Origin: Dermatophagoides farinae | Taxonomy: Eukaryota > Arthropoda > Arachnida > Sarcoptiformes > Pyroglyphidae | DNA: 64,000 nucleotides | Reading direction: 5' to 3' | Assembly (NCBI RefSeq): GCF_024713945.1 | Contig: NC_134686.1 | Location: forward strand, 1,636,001-1,700,000 | In this document: one piece after another, positions 35,906 to 51,787 of the stretch | Numbering within the stretch: position 1 is the first letter of the stretch | Layout of the letters: each line of letters begins with the position of its first letter | The notes under the pieces: model-generated | The model's input: the letters and a program-made list of their open reading frames with translations, nothing else | The model's database searches: none | Told to the model about the DNA's origin: nothing | Position numbers and translations under genes: made by a program

Positions 35906-36912
35906 TCAGTTAGTTTTGGTCGATGCAGATTGATCCCAAATTTCAATCAATGGTATTAATATTGATTTTGGACGTTTTTGATTTTTTCTTTGTACTGGTA
36001 ATGATAATATTGGCAATTGTTGACATTTATCACTAAATTCAACATAATCACCGCAAGCAACATTGATTATATCATCGAATATTGTACGTACAAATTCTTG
36101 AAATGTTTCTGATGAATCGGCACATTTAACCTCGGAATGGAAAACATCATCAGTACATTTTAATAGTTCAAAATAATTGCTATTGTGAAATTGATGAAAA
36201 AAAATGGAAAAAAAATGAAAAAAAACAATGCATCGAAATGATCAAAAAAGTTTTCGAATTGATTGATCGATACATACCAACATGTATATGGAATTTTCTG
36301 TTCAATTGTCGATAATTTTACTGTCGATAATAATGAATCAATATATTTTTCCAAACATTCACCAGTTTGATTTGATAATTGATTTGAACATGTATACATT
36401 GCAAATAATTTCGTATGTTTACGTTTGTTTGCTGCCGTTTTACGACAATATTGCCTAGTTACACGTCTTAATGAAAACAATATGATTGATGCAAATTCTT
36501 TGGATGGACCAGATGAACATGTTGTTTTATAATCATCAAGATGTTGATTTAAACGTTTTGTTTCACTATTTTTGAAATTGAAAATTTAAAAAAAAAAATT
36601 TCACATAACCATGACTCAAATCAATGAATCGATGAATGAATTGAACACTTACGCACAATAATCATCATGTTCTGGTTCAGTTTCTGGCCAATGGCGACCA
36701 TTAGGGCCAAGACTCATTAATTTGGCTACATTATTGTCGAATTTTTCTCGTACATCGGCCGAACATTCATCATCATTTTTATTATTTCTATTATTTTTAT
36801 TGGATTTTTTTTTACCACAATCAACTTTATTAGAAATTAATAAACAAAAATTAAATATGAAAATAATGAAAACAATGAACGTAATGAATGATTTTGATGA
36901 TGAATAAAACAT
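35906..36912 (-). CDS. Secreted 12/13-cysteine protein, tandem paralogue B
   Basis: Three exons on the minus strand: 36912-36653, 36565-36278, 36179-35906, joining in phase to 273 residues. A signal peptide is visible (about residues 1-30, hydrophobic FITFIVFIIFIFNFCLLI). A Lys/Asn-rich spacer replaces the Ser-rich spacer of paralogue A, then follows the same domain with cysteines at matching places. Intron positions and phases are identical to those of paralogue A, which shows tandem duplication; the sequences are clearly diverged (roughly a third identical by eye in the last exon), so the duplication is not recent. No family recognised and no catalytic motif visible. Extracellular location is inferred from the signal peptide. 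Confidence 0.85.
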
Positions 36913-36944
36913 TGTCGTCGTGGTTGTAGTTTCTAGTCGTTATT

Positions 36945-36976
<32 letters not shown>

Positions 36977-39360
36977 CGATATCGTTAATTTATCGAATCA
37001 ATGGAACATAAGTTAAACGACAAGTGAAAAAAAAAATTTTTTTTTGTAAGAAAATTGTAAAAAAATGGAACGATTGTATTGACAAATATGAACATACAAG
37101 ATCCATACAAATGATCAAAAAATCAATTTATTGAGAAATTCAAAAAATTTTTTTTTTTTTTTTGGTCATACTTACATTAGATACATTAGTATTTTTTTTT
37201 TGCATATTACAACTATGTTAACCTTGAATTGCTTGATTTTTTTTTTCATTTTTTTTGTTTGTTTGTTTCGCCCCATAATCGATTCATTTGCAACATCAAT
37301 TTTTTTTTCTTTCGTAAAATCAACACACACACACACACATATTGATATATCGAATATGATTATGATATAATGATGATTTGGATAACTTGTTCAACAAGTT
37401 ATGATAGTTAAATAGAAGAAAAAAGAAAGAGAAAGAGAAGAAAAAAGTGGAGAGAAACCGTTAGCAAAAAAAGTTTGTAAAGTATCAAAGAAATTTGAAA
37501 ATTTTGTCGTCATCGTTTTTTTTGTTTTGTTTCAAAAAAAGAGACAAATGAAAATTGGAAAACTATTTCAGCAGTAGTTTAGCATGTTCAGAGTTCATTG
37601 TATTTTTGCAACACACACACACACACACACACGAACACACTTGTAATTGCATAATCAATGCAATCATAATCTAGATCTGATCTGAATTCAATGTCTTTTC
37701 AATGAATTTAACCAAAAAAAAAAAAAAAAAAAAATCGATTCAATTATTACCACAATGACGAATTTTTTTTTCTTGTTTTTCATCAATACACACACACAGG
37801 AAACTCATTCAAGACCAACCAGAAAAAAAATCTCCAAAAAAAAATCCCCAAAAAAAAGTATGTGTATGATTTTTGCTGTAAAATGCAAGAGAAAAAAATC
37901 TTTTTTTTTCTCTTGCATTTTCCAGGAATATATCGTTAAATTAGATTCAAAGAAATGATGATTTTGTCTTTTTTTTTCGATATATAAAACAAGATTAACC
38001 ATTGGCATTGGATTTTTCGGCATTTGTTTTTTTTTTTTTTGTTTTTCGCTCACATGTTTTTTATTTTTAGCAAATTTTTTTTTCTTCTTCTTCTTCTTCT
38101 TTTTTCGGTATACAAATGAGGAAATAAAAATAAGGGAATTAATTATCACTAATTTAATGATCATTGATTTTAAGGAATTTAAAATGGCAACAACAACAAC
38201 AATGGCGATGATGATGATGATGATGATAACAATTGGTAATTTGTGTGTGTGTGTGTGTGTGTGTGTGTACAGAATTACAGAATATAGAATATTCTTGTTT
38301 ATTGTTAGTGCATACATATGTGTGTGTGTGTATGTATGTGTAGTGTTTAACATTTAAATGATGATTCAAAATGCAACAAATTCTTCACTAAATTTAAACA
38401 ATTTTAAACAATCGATTAATCGATCAACAATTGATCGATATATAAATATTACACTGTTATGTTACTGATAAGTTTTTTTTTTCATCCACATTTCTTAAAA
38501 TCATGAACAGACATTTTTTTTTTTTTTTTGCAACACGCTAGAAACAAAGAAAATGAAATCAATGGAAAAAAACCAACAACACACACACACACACAAACGC
38601 AATGATACGATAGATTTTTCGTTTCTTAATATGAAAAAAAAACGAAAAATGCCAAATAAAAGAAACGAATCCATCATTCACCTCGAAATAATCATTATCT
38701 AAGATGATACTAGAATAAAAAAAAAACAATATAATTCAATATGAAATGAAAAAAATTGCGCACCAAATCGGATCCGAGAAAAAAAAAAACAGAATTCCAA
38801 ATTTAGATCCAAAACGAAAGAATCCACGAAAGAAAACTATTAATCATTTTTTTGTTGTCGTGTCGTTGTCGTTGTCGTTGTCGTTATCGTTTGTCTAATA
38901 ATAATGATTATTATATTTCAAGAGATTATCTATGAAAATAAAAAAACCATGATGAAAGATTTTTTTTTTGTTTTGTTTCATGACCTTCGACTAATAATAA
39001 GATTTTATTTTCTGCTTCGTTGAATTCGTTGTGTGTTTTGAATTTAGAGAATAATTTTTTATTATTTGAAAATAAAATGAACACGAAAATCATCATCATC
39101 ATATCATATCATATCATATGATATCTCATTATCATTATGAAATGATTAATTATCGGTTTTTTTTGTTTTTTGGTAGCAAAAAAAAAAATTGATTTCAAGT
39201 ACAGCTGTCATGTGATTTTTGTTATGAAATAAGATGGTCATTTCTTTTTTTGGTTTTTCATTTTGATTCTGCATTCATCGATATTTGATTCATGATGATT
39301 GAATTTAGTTTATTTGCAGACATATGGTCAATATTATTATATTGGTATGTATCCATTTTT
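36913..39360. other. Intergenic region upstream of the secreted pair
   Basis: Holds the probable promoter of paralogue B and microsatellites: GTT run 36946-36977, CA runs (37322-37340, 37612-37634, 38578-38595), TG run 38242-38268 and TTC run 38083-38102. A hairpin lies at 37880-37921. No gene supported. Confidence 0.5.
37880..37921. repeat. Perfect 19-base-pair inverted repeat
   Basis: Left arm begins AAAATGCAAGAG followed by seven A; the right arm is its exact reverse complement ending CTCTTGCATTTT, with a loop of about four bases. Twelve pairs are non-homopolymeric. It lies in intergenic DNA. It may be a small foldback or simply a chance event in A/T-rich DNA. Confidence 0.5.
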
Positions 39361-40650
39361 TCAATTGATTCCATTCATTGATGGTGGCTGTGATTTATAA
39401 CATTGTGTTATATTGTCAACATTTATATGACTATTGACTAGCAATTGATCAAAGTTTCCGGTTTGTATTATTCGTTTTAATTGATGAAAAAATTTTGTCA
39501 ATACATAATGATTATGTATTTGTAATAAAATATTAGCATTAATCTCTTTTCGTTTCAATAGATGATTAATATAGCCACGTGTAAAACCCATTTGACATGT
39601 ATAACATTGACATTTGTTACTCAATAATAGATTATTATCTTTGAATGTGAAATTATTTAAATCAATTATTATCGATGGATTTGGATTGTTGATGATTATA
39701 TCAGAATCGATAGTAGTAGTAGTAGTAGTTATTGATCGATCAAATAATAGTTTCATAGTATTTTCACAAATCAATGGTGATGGTAATGCCCGACCTCTGT
39801 TGGTCAAAAATGTACATATTGAACTATCAAAAATATCGATTCCACATTTAATCAATTTGATCATTGTATCCGGATATAATATACCGAATAATGCTTTTGG
39901 AATGTTTGCCGGAAGATTTTGAAGAACATCACGACATAATATATCATGATAATAATTGAAATTTTCTTCATCGGTTTTTATATATCCAAAAAAACCATCA
40001 ATAATGATTGCTTGCAATTTATCTGCATGAACAGAAATCTGTTGACATGCACGAACTCGACTTTCGGATTGATAACCACCGGTTAGTGTTGCCCAAATTT
40101 TTATCGATTGACCAGAAGAATTATCATCATCGGAAATATATTGATTAATCGTATCGTCGAGGAATTTTGACGATCTATTCACCGATTTATTTAACCATTT
40201 TCGTCCGGCATTAGGTGGTGTAATTATATCGGCAATTGCTTGTACATGTTCAACACCAATTGATCGACATAATTTTAACATATCATCAACGGAAAGCATT
40301 TTTTTACCATGATAAGTGTGAATGGCAATCTGATCATCAGTACTTTTGTACAAATAACAAAATTGTAATGGATCAAATAACGACATGAGGAATGAACAAT
40401 TTTCAAAATATTTTAACTTAGATAGATGATGATCATGATCATTAGATTCTAAATAATCGTAGAAATCTGCAACATTCAATTTGACCATATTAATTTCATC
40501 GACCATATCTTGTTCGGATCGAAACAGGATTCCATTGTATTTACGAACAAAATTCCAGCTTAAAAATGGAATGGATCCAGTGTGCGTATACAATACCAGC
40601 AATGGTAAAGACAATGGTTTTGATTTGACCGTTATTGTGGATTTTTCCAT
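39361..40650 (-). CDS. QTRT2: Queuine tRNA-ribosyltransferase accessory subunit 2
   Basis: Intronless 429-residue protein. QTRT2 is the non-catalytic partner of QTRT1; the heterodimer exchanges guanine-34 for queuine in tRNAs with GUN anticodons, often at the outer mitochondrial membrane. The C-terminal zinc site of the TGT superfamily is clear: C347-x-C349-x2-C352 and H379 (CQCYTCQ, then a TRGYINHLL segment and IHNHYV). Upstream, TIM-barrel segments typical of the family are present (GGYQSESRVRACQQI, then IIDGFFGY, and LPANIPKALFGI). The length matches animal QTRT2 (about 415 residues). A stretch of Thr and Asp/Asn near residues 312-332 is an insertion. The next gene upstream on the same strand ends 155 bases away. 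The call of accessory rather than catalytic subunit rests on overall similarity; I could not check the active-site aspartates by alignment. Confidence 0.88.
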   Translation of the reverse strand: MEKSTITVKSKPLSLPLLVLYTHTGSIPFLSWNFVRKYNGILFRSEQDMVDEINMVKLNVADFYDYLESNDHDHHLSKLKYFENCSFLMSLFDPLQFCYLYKSTDDQIAIHTYHGKKMLSVDDMLKLCRSIGVEHVQAIADIITPPNAGRKWLNKSVNRSSKFLDDTINQYISDDDNSSGQSIKIWATLTGGYQSESRVRACQQISVHADKLQAIIIDGFFGYIKTDEENFNYYHDILCRDVLQNLPANIPKALFGILYPDTMIKLIKCGIDIFDSSICTFLTNRGRALPSPLICENTMKLLFDRSITTTTTTIDSDIIINNPNPSIIIDLNNFTFKDNNLLLSNKCQCYTCQMGFTRGYINHLLKRKEINANILLQIHNHYVLTKFFHQLKRIIQTGNFDQLLVNSHINVDNITQCYKSQPPSMNGIN

Positions 40651-40804
40651 TTGTTTTAATCAATGTTGAAATGAATGTAACAAAAAACAAAAATAATAAT
40701 AATAAAACTTGTTGAAATCATGAAATTGAACACGTGCGATTAAAATAACCATTCATAAATGAAGAGACAAAAATTTTGACAAAAAAAAAAAAAATTAGAT
40801 CATT

Positions 40805-41173
40805 TTAATATGCATGAAATTTAACCCATTTTGTTGGTCTAATTTTGTTGAATGCTTTATTATAACAACGTAAACATTTCATTCGATGAATTTCATCCAA
40901 CGATTCATTTGTTTGTATTTTACCACATTTAATACATTGATATTGAGGTTGTACATTTGGATCGATTGTTCCATGCGATGGTATTTCAATAGTTTGATTC
41001 GATGATTCATTAATATCATCAATTTGGCCATCAAAATCATCAAGATAAATAATACCAAGTACATTACGTTTATATTCAGGCCAATCATCAGTGTTTGGCT
41101 TGAAATCCGATGGTGGTGGTGGTGGTAATTCCATTATTTCGGTAGTCAATCTAGTTGATGATTGATCAGTCAT
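40805..41173 (-). CDS. Rpb12/POLR2K-like zinc-ribbon protein with acidic N-terminal extension
   Basis: Intronless 122-residue protein. The last 45 residues match the small RNA polymerase I/II/III subunit RPABC4 (Rpb12, POLR2K): YQC-x2-C (C80, C83), then C100-x2-C103, and an ending KIRPTKWVKFHAY that parallels the family's basic KKRTKRLVVFDAR. Standard POLR2K is only about 58 residues; here about 70 extra residues precede the zinc ribbon, with a Pro run (PPPPP) and an acidic stretch (YLDDFDGQIDDINE). The ribbon is also more diverged than expected for such a conserved subunit, and three extra residues separate the two Cys pairs. It may be the true subunit, a diverged paralogue, or another small zinc-ribbon protein of similar shape. 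Start chosen as the first in-frame ATG. Confidence 0.6.
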   Translation of the reverse strand: MTDQSSTRLTTEIMELPPPPPSDFKPNTDDWPEYKRNVLGIIYLDDFDGQIDDINESSNQTIEIPSHGTIDPNVQPQYQCIKCGKIQTNESLDEIHRMKCLRCYNKAFNKIRPTKWVKFHAY

Positions 41174-47253
<6,080 letters not shown>

Positions 47254-47408
47254 AATGTTGTTGTTGTTGTTGTTGTTGTCGTTGATTTGAATCAACAATC
47301 AATATGTATACAAATGTAATTTACAATTTACAATTATTATTATGTCATTTTAATTATTAAATAAATAAAAAATCACAAATGATGATCATATTTTTGTTTT
47401 GTTTTGTA

Positions 47409-47624
47409 TCAAGAATAATTTTTTCTTATTGATAGATATGTATCGATCACTGATTGAATTACAGATGGATCATTTTCACTTGTTATCATGATTAATTCAT
47501 CCATTAATTGTTGAATGTTCATTTTGGAATAATCTTTTTGCATCAGATCGATAGCCAAAATTGGTATTGATAATATGATGATGAATATTGTAATTGTGAA
47601 AATTAATGTAGATAGTTTGGCCAT
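47409..47624 (-). CDS. Small secreted peptide (71 residues), unknown
   Basis: Intronless coding frame of 71 residues with a clear signal peptide (hydrophobic LIFTITIFIIILSIPILA, ending before IDLMQKD) and a short polar, helix-prone mature part of about 47 residues with no cysteines. A good splice acceptor (TTTCTTTTCAG on the minus strand) lies about 10 bases before the ATG, suggesting a spliced 5' UTR. Its 3' end is about 155 bases from the 3' end of Runt, in convergent orientation. No family recognised. A small secreted effector or neuropeptide-like precursor is possible, but no dibasic processing site or amidation signal is visible. Confidence 0.5.
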   Translation of the reverse strand: MAKLSTLIFTITIFIIILSIPILAIDLMQKDYSKMNIQQLMDELIMITSENDPSVIQSVIDTYLSIRKNYS

Positions 47625-47730
47625 TTTTGTTGTGCTGAAAAGAAATTTTCGTTGTTGTTGTTGTTGTTGTTGGTGTTTAAATACAGACTAGACTAGACTA
47701 ATTTTGACATACCAGCATAAATGGCAATCG

Positions 47731-48039
47731 TCAATTCAAATCTGATGATTTCTCATTGACGATTGTTGTTGTTGTTGTTGTTGTTGTAGCCATAATGGTG
47801 GTGGTTATATTTGGATTCAATTCTGATTCATCAAACAGGATAAACATTGGTTTTTCTTGATTAATTTGTTTAAACATTGTAAAATATAATAACAATATTA
47901 TAATGATGATGATTATAATCATCATCAATAAAATTGTCGAAATACGGGAAGTTATTGTTGTTGTTATTAGTGATGAAAATTTCTTTCGATAATTCATTGA
48001 TTTTAATAATAATAATCTTGTTTTGAATATGTTGGTCAT
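47731..48039 (-). CDS. Small single-pass membrane protein (102 residues), unknown
   Basis: Minus-strand frame of 102 residues: a basic N-terminus (KTRLLLLKSMNYRKKF), one strongly hydrophobic membrane segment (about residues 36-55, Ile/Leu/Met-rich), a short charged stretch (EKPMFILFDESELNPN) and a Thr-rich tail from an ACA-type repeat. Positive charges before the segment suggest a type II orientation. It lies 107 bases upstream of the 71-residue secreted-peptide gene on the same strand. No homologue is recognised and part of the frame is low complexity, so it may not be a gene. Confidence 0.35.
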   Translation of the reverse strand: MTNIFKTRLLLLKSMNYRKKFSSLITTTITSRISTILLMMIIIIIIIILLLYFTMFKQINQEKPMFILFDESELNPNITTTIMATTTTTTTTIVNEKSSDLN

Positions 48040-49000
48040 TTTTTTTTTTTTTAATTCACTGCTGATTTGATGATGAATTATTGGCTATTTTTAGAGGAAA
48101 GAAAACAAAATTTAATAAAATCTGATGATTTTCATTGTTATGCAAAAAAAAAACAAAACAAAAACCAAAAAACCAAAAAATTCGATTTACACACATTGGT
48201 GTGGCAACCAAAGTTTGTTTTGCTTATCCAGATGGTGTTTATGTGTCTGTCTAGTCGTCATAAACGATGACAAAAAATTTTTTTTGCTTTGTCAACGTCT
48301 GATGTTTTCGATGTAATGATGTGTCATTTACCAATTGATGACAAGAACAAATAATATCACCATTGATTGTTTATCATCATCATCATCATTATATTGTTTG
48401 GTGGTTCATAAGCAACCAAAAAAAAAACAGGTAAAAAAAATGAACAACAAATACTATGATTATGATTATGATTACTGGTTTTTTTCTAAATTCTTCTGCA
48501 ATCAAGACCAGATCCAAACAATCGAATGAAATGAAAATGAAAAGTGGATGATGACAAAATAATAATGATAATTTTAGAATGACCATGTATATATTAATAA
48601 TAACCACATTTGGTATCATATATTCTGGAACCATTATCAACAATCTATATGTAACCAGCAACATTAAATTATTCTGTCACGAACAAATGAATGAATGATT
48701 ACAGAAAAAAACGCTACATACATACCCAAAAATGATAAGTGATGATCTGTATATATATAGTGAACAAACGGAATGTGATGATTAATTCATCAACACACTA
48801 GCAGCGAAACAATGATATAGATATTATATATATCAGAATTAAATGTGTAAATACCGGATACGAAAATGATGATGATGATGATGATGATCGAGAATGTGCA
48901 TTGACAATAACAAAAAGTCTGAATAATATCCATTTGTATATAATGAATTTTTAGTGTATATATACACACAATTAATATATAAATTGTCAAGGACAAGATG
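48040..49000. other. Intergenic region
   Basis: AT-rich spacer upstream of the two small minus-strand genes, with short GAT runs (48865-48888) and AT-rich palindromic stretches. No gene supported. Confidence 0.5.
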
Positions 49001-49770
49001 AGTACAGATTTTATGAACGGTTTGTCTTTATTATACCTCTATTCTTTTATATATCCTTTTTTATTTATGTCTCACTATGATTTTCCTTTTGTTCATTGCT
49101 CACAATGTTTTTCACATCAACTATCGAATAACTCTGGTCTAAACGAATAAATCTTGATGAATTGGAATCCTTATTTGAAGAAGATATTTTAGAAGCTGAA
49201 TTAATTCCAGATTATTGGAATAATATAATAATAATAACATAATTATGATGTTAAAAAAGATCAATTTCTCCTTCACTCCTTTCTTTTCTATGGTAACGAG
49301 GATGTTTTCCAAGATTTTCTTGAAGAATTTTTATCTTAAAAAAAATTTCTAATATGGAGTTATAAACAACATAAAATCTCTTTGTAACGATAATATATTG
49401 ATAAATCGTTAAGCGACATAGACTAGTAGATAATCCATATTGATGATGAAAATATTGTTACCATTTATTGAACCATCTTTTTTTTTTGATAATATGCTAT
49501 AAATCAGGCGTGTGGAGATTATATGTTACACAAGTTTGTAACGATGTCTGTGAACAACAACTTTGAAAAGAGGAACACCAATGGAAGCATGGAATAAAAA
49601 GAATTCCGATTACAGCACACTGGCGTAACATTCTTTATGAACGGGTCGAACGAACAAGAAAATCGAATTGATTTGGGTATATCCATATCCATATATAATA
49701 TATGTATCTTTCTTTAATCTCTATTTTAATAAATTAAATTAATTTATATCAAACACAAAGTGATTGTATC
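49001..49770 (+). pseudogene. Possible decayed coding region of unknown family
   Basis: This 770-base stretch is almost free of the microsatellites and homopolymers that fill the rest of the intergenic DNA. It contains several short open patches on the plus strand with protein-like composition (for example acidic, LDELESLFEEDI-like near 49155-49220; aromatic and acidic near 49245-49340; basic and aromatic near 49600-49670). The patches are in more than one frame and appear broken by several changes. I recognise no family. It could be a relic of a host gene or of a mobile element. The opposite strand was not more convincing. Confidence 0.3.
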
Positions 49771-50525
49771 GAGCTCGTTATTTTTATTTCTATGATTCCA
49801 TTTCCATTCTGTTTATGTAATAATGAGTTTGATCGGTTTCTGATTTTATTATTATTAACGAATTTTAAAATATAATAAACTTCAAACAATGATAATCTAG
49901 TCTAATATCTAATCTAATCAAATTCAACATAACAATATAAATGTCGTAACGTGTAGCCTGTCATCATAATCAACAACAACAACTACAAAAAAACATTTAT
50001 GATCATCGTTGTCGTCGTCGTTGTCGTCGTCAAAAAAAATATCCATTTTCATAATCATGGTCACTAGTGTCATGGTCTAGTAGATTTCAAAGTTGCACTT
50101 GATGAATATGTGTGTGTGTGTGGATATCCAACACCTATAACCTATGGCTAGGAAAAAAAATCAACAAGTATAAATGAATGAGTGTGAAACAACAACAACA
50201 AATAATCAACCAAACAAACAAACAACAACAACCACGATTCATCATCATCACCATAATCAAAAGATTAAGATCAAAGGCGAAAACAACAGAACCGTAAATA
50301 AATGTTGTGATATGTGAATTATAAAGGTACAAAAAAAAAAAAAAAAAAAAAATATAAAATTGTTCACCATAAGGAATATCTATATATATGTTTCCGCATA
50401 AATTATCATTTTCTACCACTACATAACGAATGAAAACAAATAATTATGATCATGGTAAACAGAAGACATGAATGATCATTTGTTTCAAAATATATATCGA
50501 CCATTTAAGAAAGAAAATGGTGACA

Positions 50526-50558
<33 letters not shown>

Positions 50559-51787
50559 CGGCAACAACAAAATATTATAATCAAAAAGTCATTCAAAAGA
50601 AGAGTTAATTTAAAAAATTAACTCATGACCATTGTTTTTTTTTTGGGTTTAGTTTTGGTTTGGTTAGGCTTCGATGACCACAAATGGTTTTTGCAACCAT
50701 AAACAAATGGAATTATCAATGTGTGTGTGTGTGTGTGTGTGTCTGGTTTGCATGTGGTTTTTGTTTTTTTTCTCTACCTTTCATGGTTATGATTCTTATT
50801 TTTTTTTTTTTTTTTTTGTTGCCACTCTTTACGTAGTTAAAATTCACAATCCAAAATGAAACAACAATTGGTGTGATAATCATGAGATTTTTTTTCCCTT
50901 CTCCATTTTCTTCTTCTTCTTCCTAGCCACAGCGATAATCAATGGATTTATGATGAATAAACTAGGTTGAGAAGATAATTTTTTTTTCTAGAAAAATCAT
51001 TAAATGAATAAAGGATTCATGAAGGAGAAACAAGAAGAAAAAAAAAACAGCAATTATTATCATTCACAATTATCAAGATAACTAGACATTGTGGTCATAA
51101 TTTTTCCATACACACACACACTCACTGTACATTCTGTTCTATTCTATTCATATATAGATTAGATTCATTTCAAATCATTTTTTTCCGCAAACCTAAATTC
51201 AAAATATAGAATCAACTGACCAGTTTCGGGTTTGGAACAAGGACAATGGAATTTGTTTTTTGGTTTCCAGGTTAGCGATATATTTTTTTTTGTTGATTTC
51301 ATTCATTTATTCATTCATTCCTAAAGATTTTCTATCGTCATTTAACAATTCTGGAAACAGAATCATTCAACAATAACGCATGCACCAAATCACCTGTGTT
51401 GTGCCTTTTTTTCCGAAATGAACAAAAAAAAAAAATAAACCGTATCTATTGGTTACGTCAAGAAACAATTCCTGATAGTAGTAGAGACAAACCGAATTAG
51501 AGAACTTTTTTTTTATTCATTATTCTGCATATTGTTCCAGAAACATTTTCCATATTCATTTTGTGTGTGTGAGTAAAGCCGTTCATTATTTGATTCCAAA
51601 TTGATTCTCGAATAATGTGGTTTTGTTTTGTTTTTTATCTCAATTATTACAAACCAATGCGTGTGGCATATAATCCGTTTGTAACCAGTGAAATGTGATT
51701 ATCATTATCAAATGAATTTGAACAATTTGATTCATAAATAAGTACAGTTAGAAAACAACGACAACAAGAATATTCTGAGATTCAACA
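49771..51787. other. Intergenic region upstream of the ZC2HC1-type gene
   Basis: AT-rich DNA with CAA runs (50528-50558), a TG run at 50719-50741, A and T runs (50332-50351, 50801-50818) and GTC/GTT runs near 50005-50030. A short perfect inverted repeat (10-base arms 50602-50611 and 50615-50624) lies inside. No coding gene supported. Confidence 0.5.

Noticed and set aside
50602-50624. 10-base-pair hairpin of GAGTTAATTT type
   Set aside because: Short, A/T-only except the end, and expected by chance in DNA of this composition.
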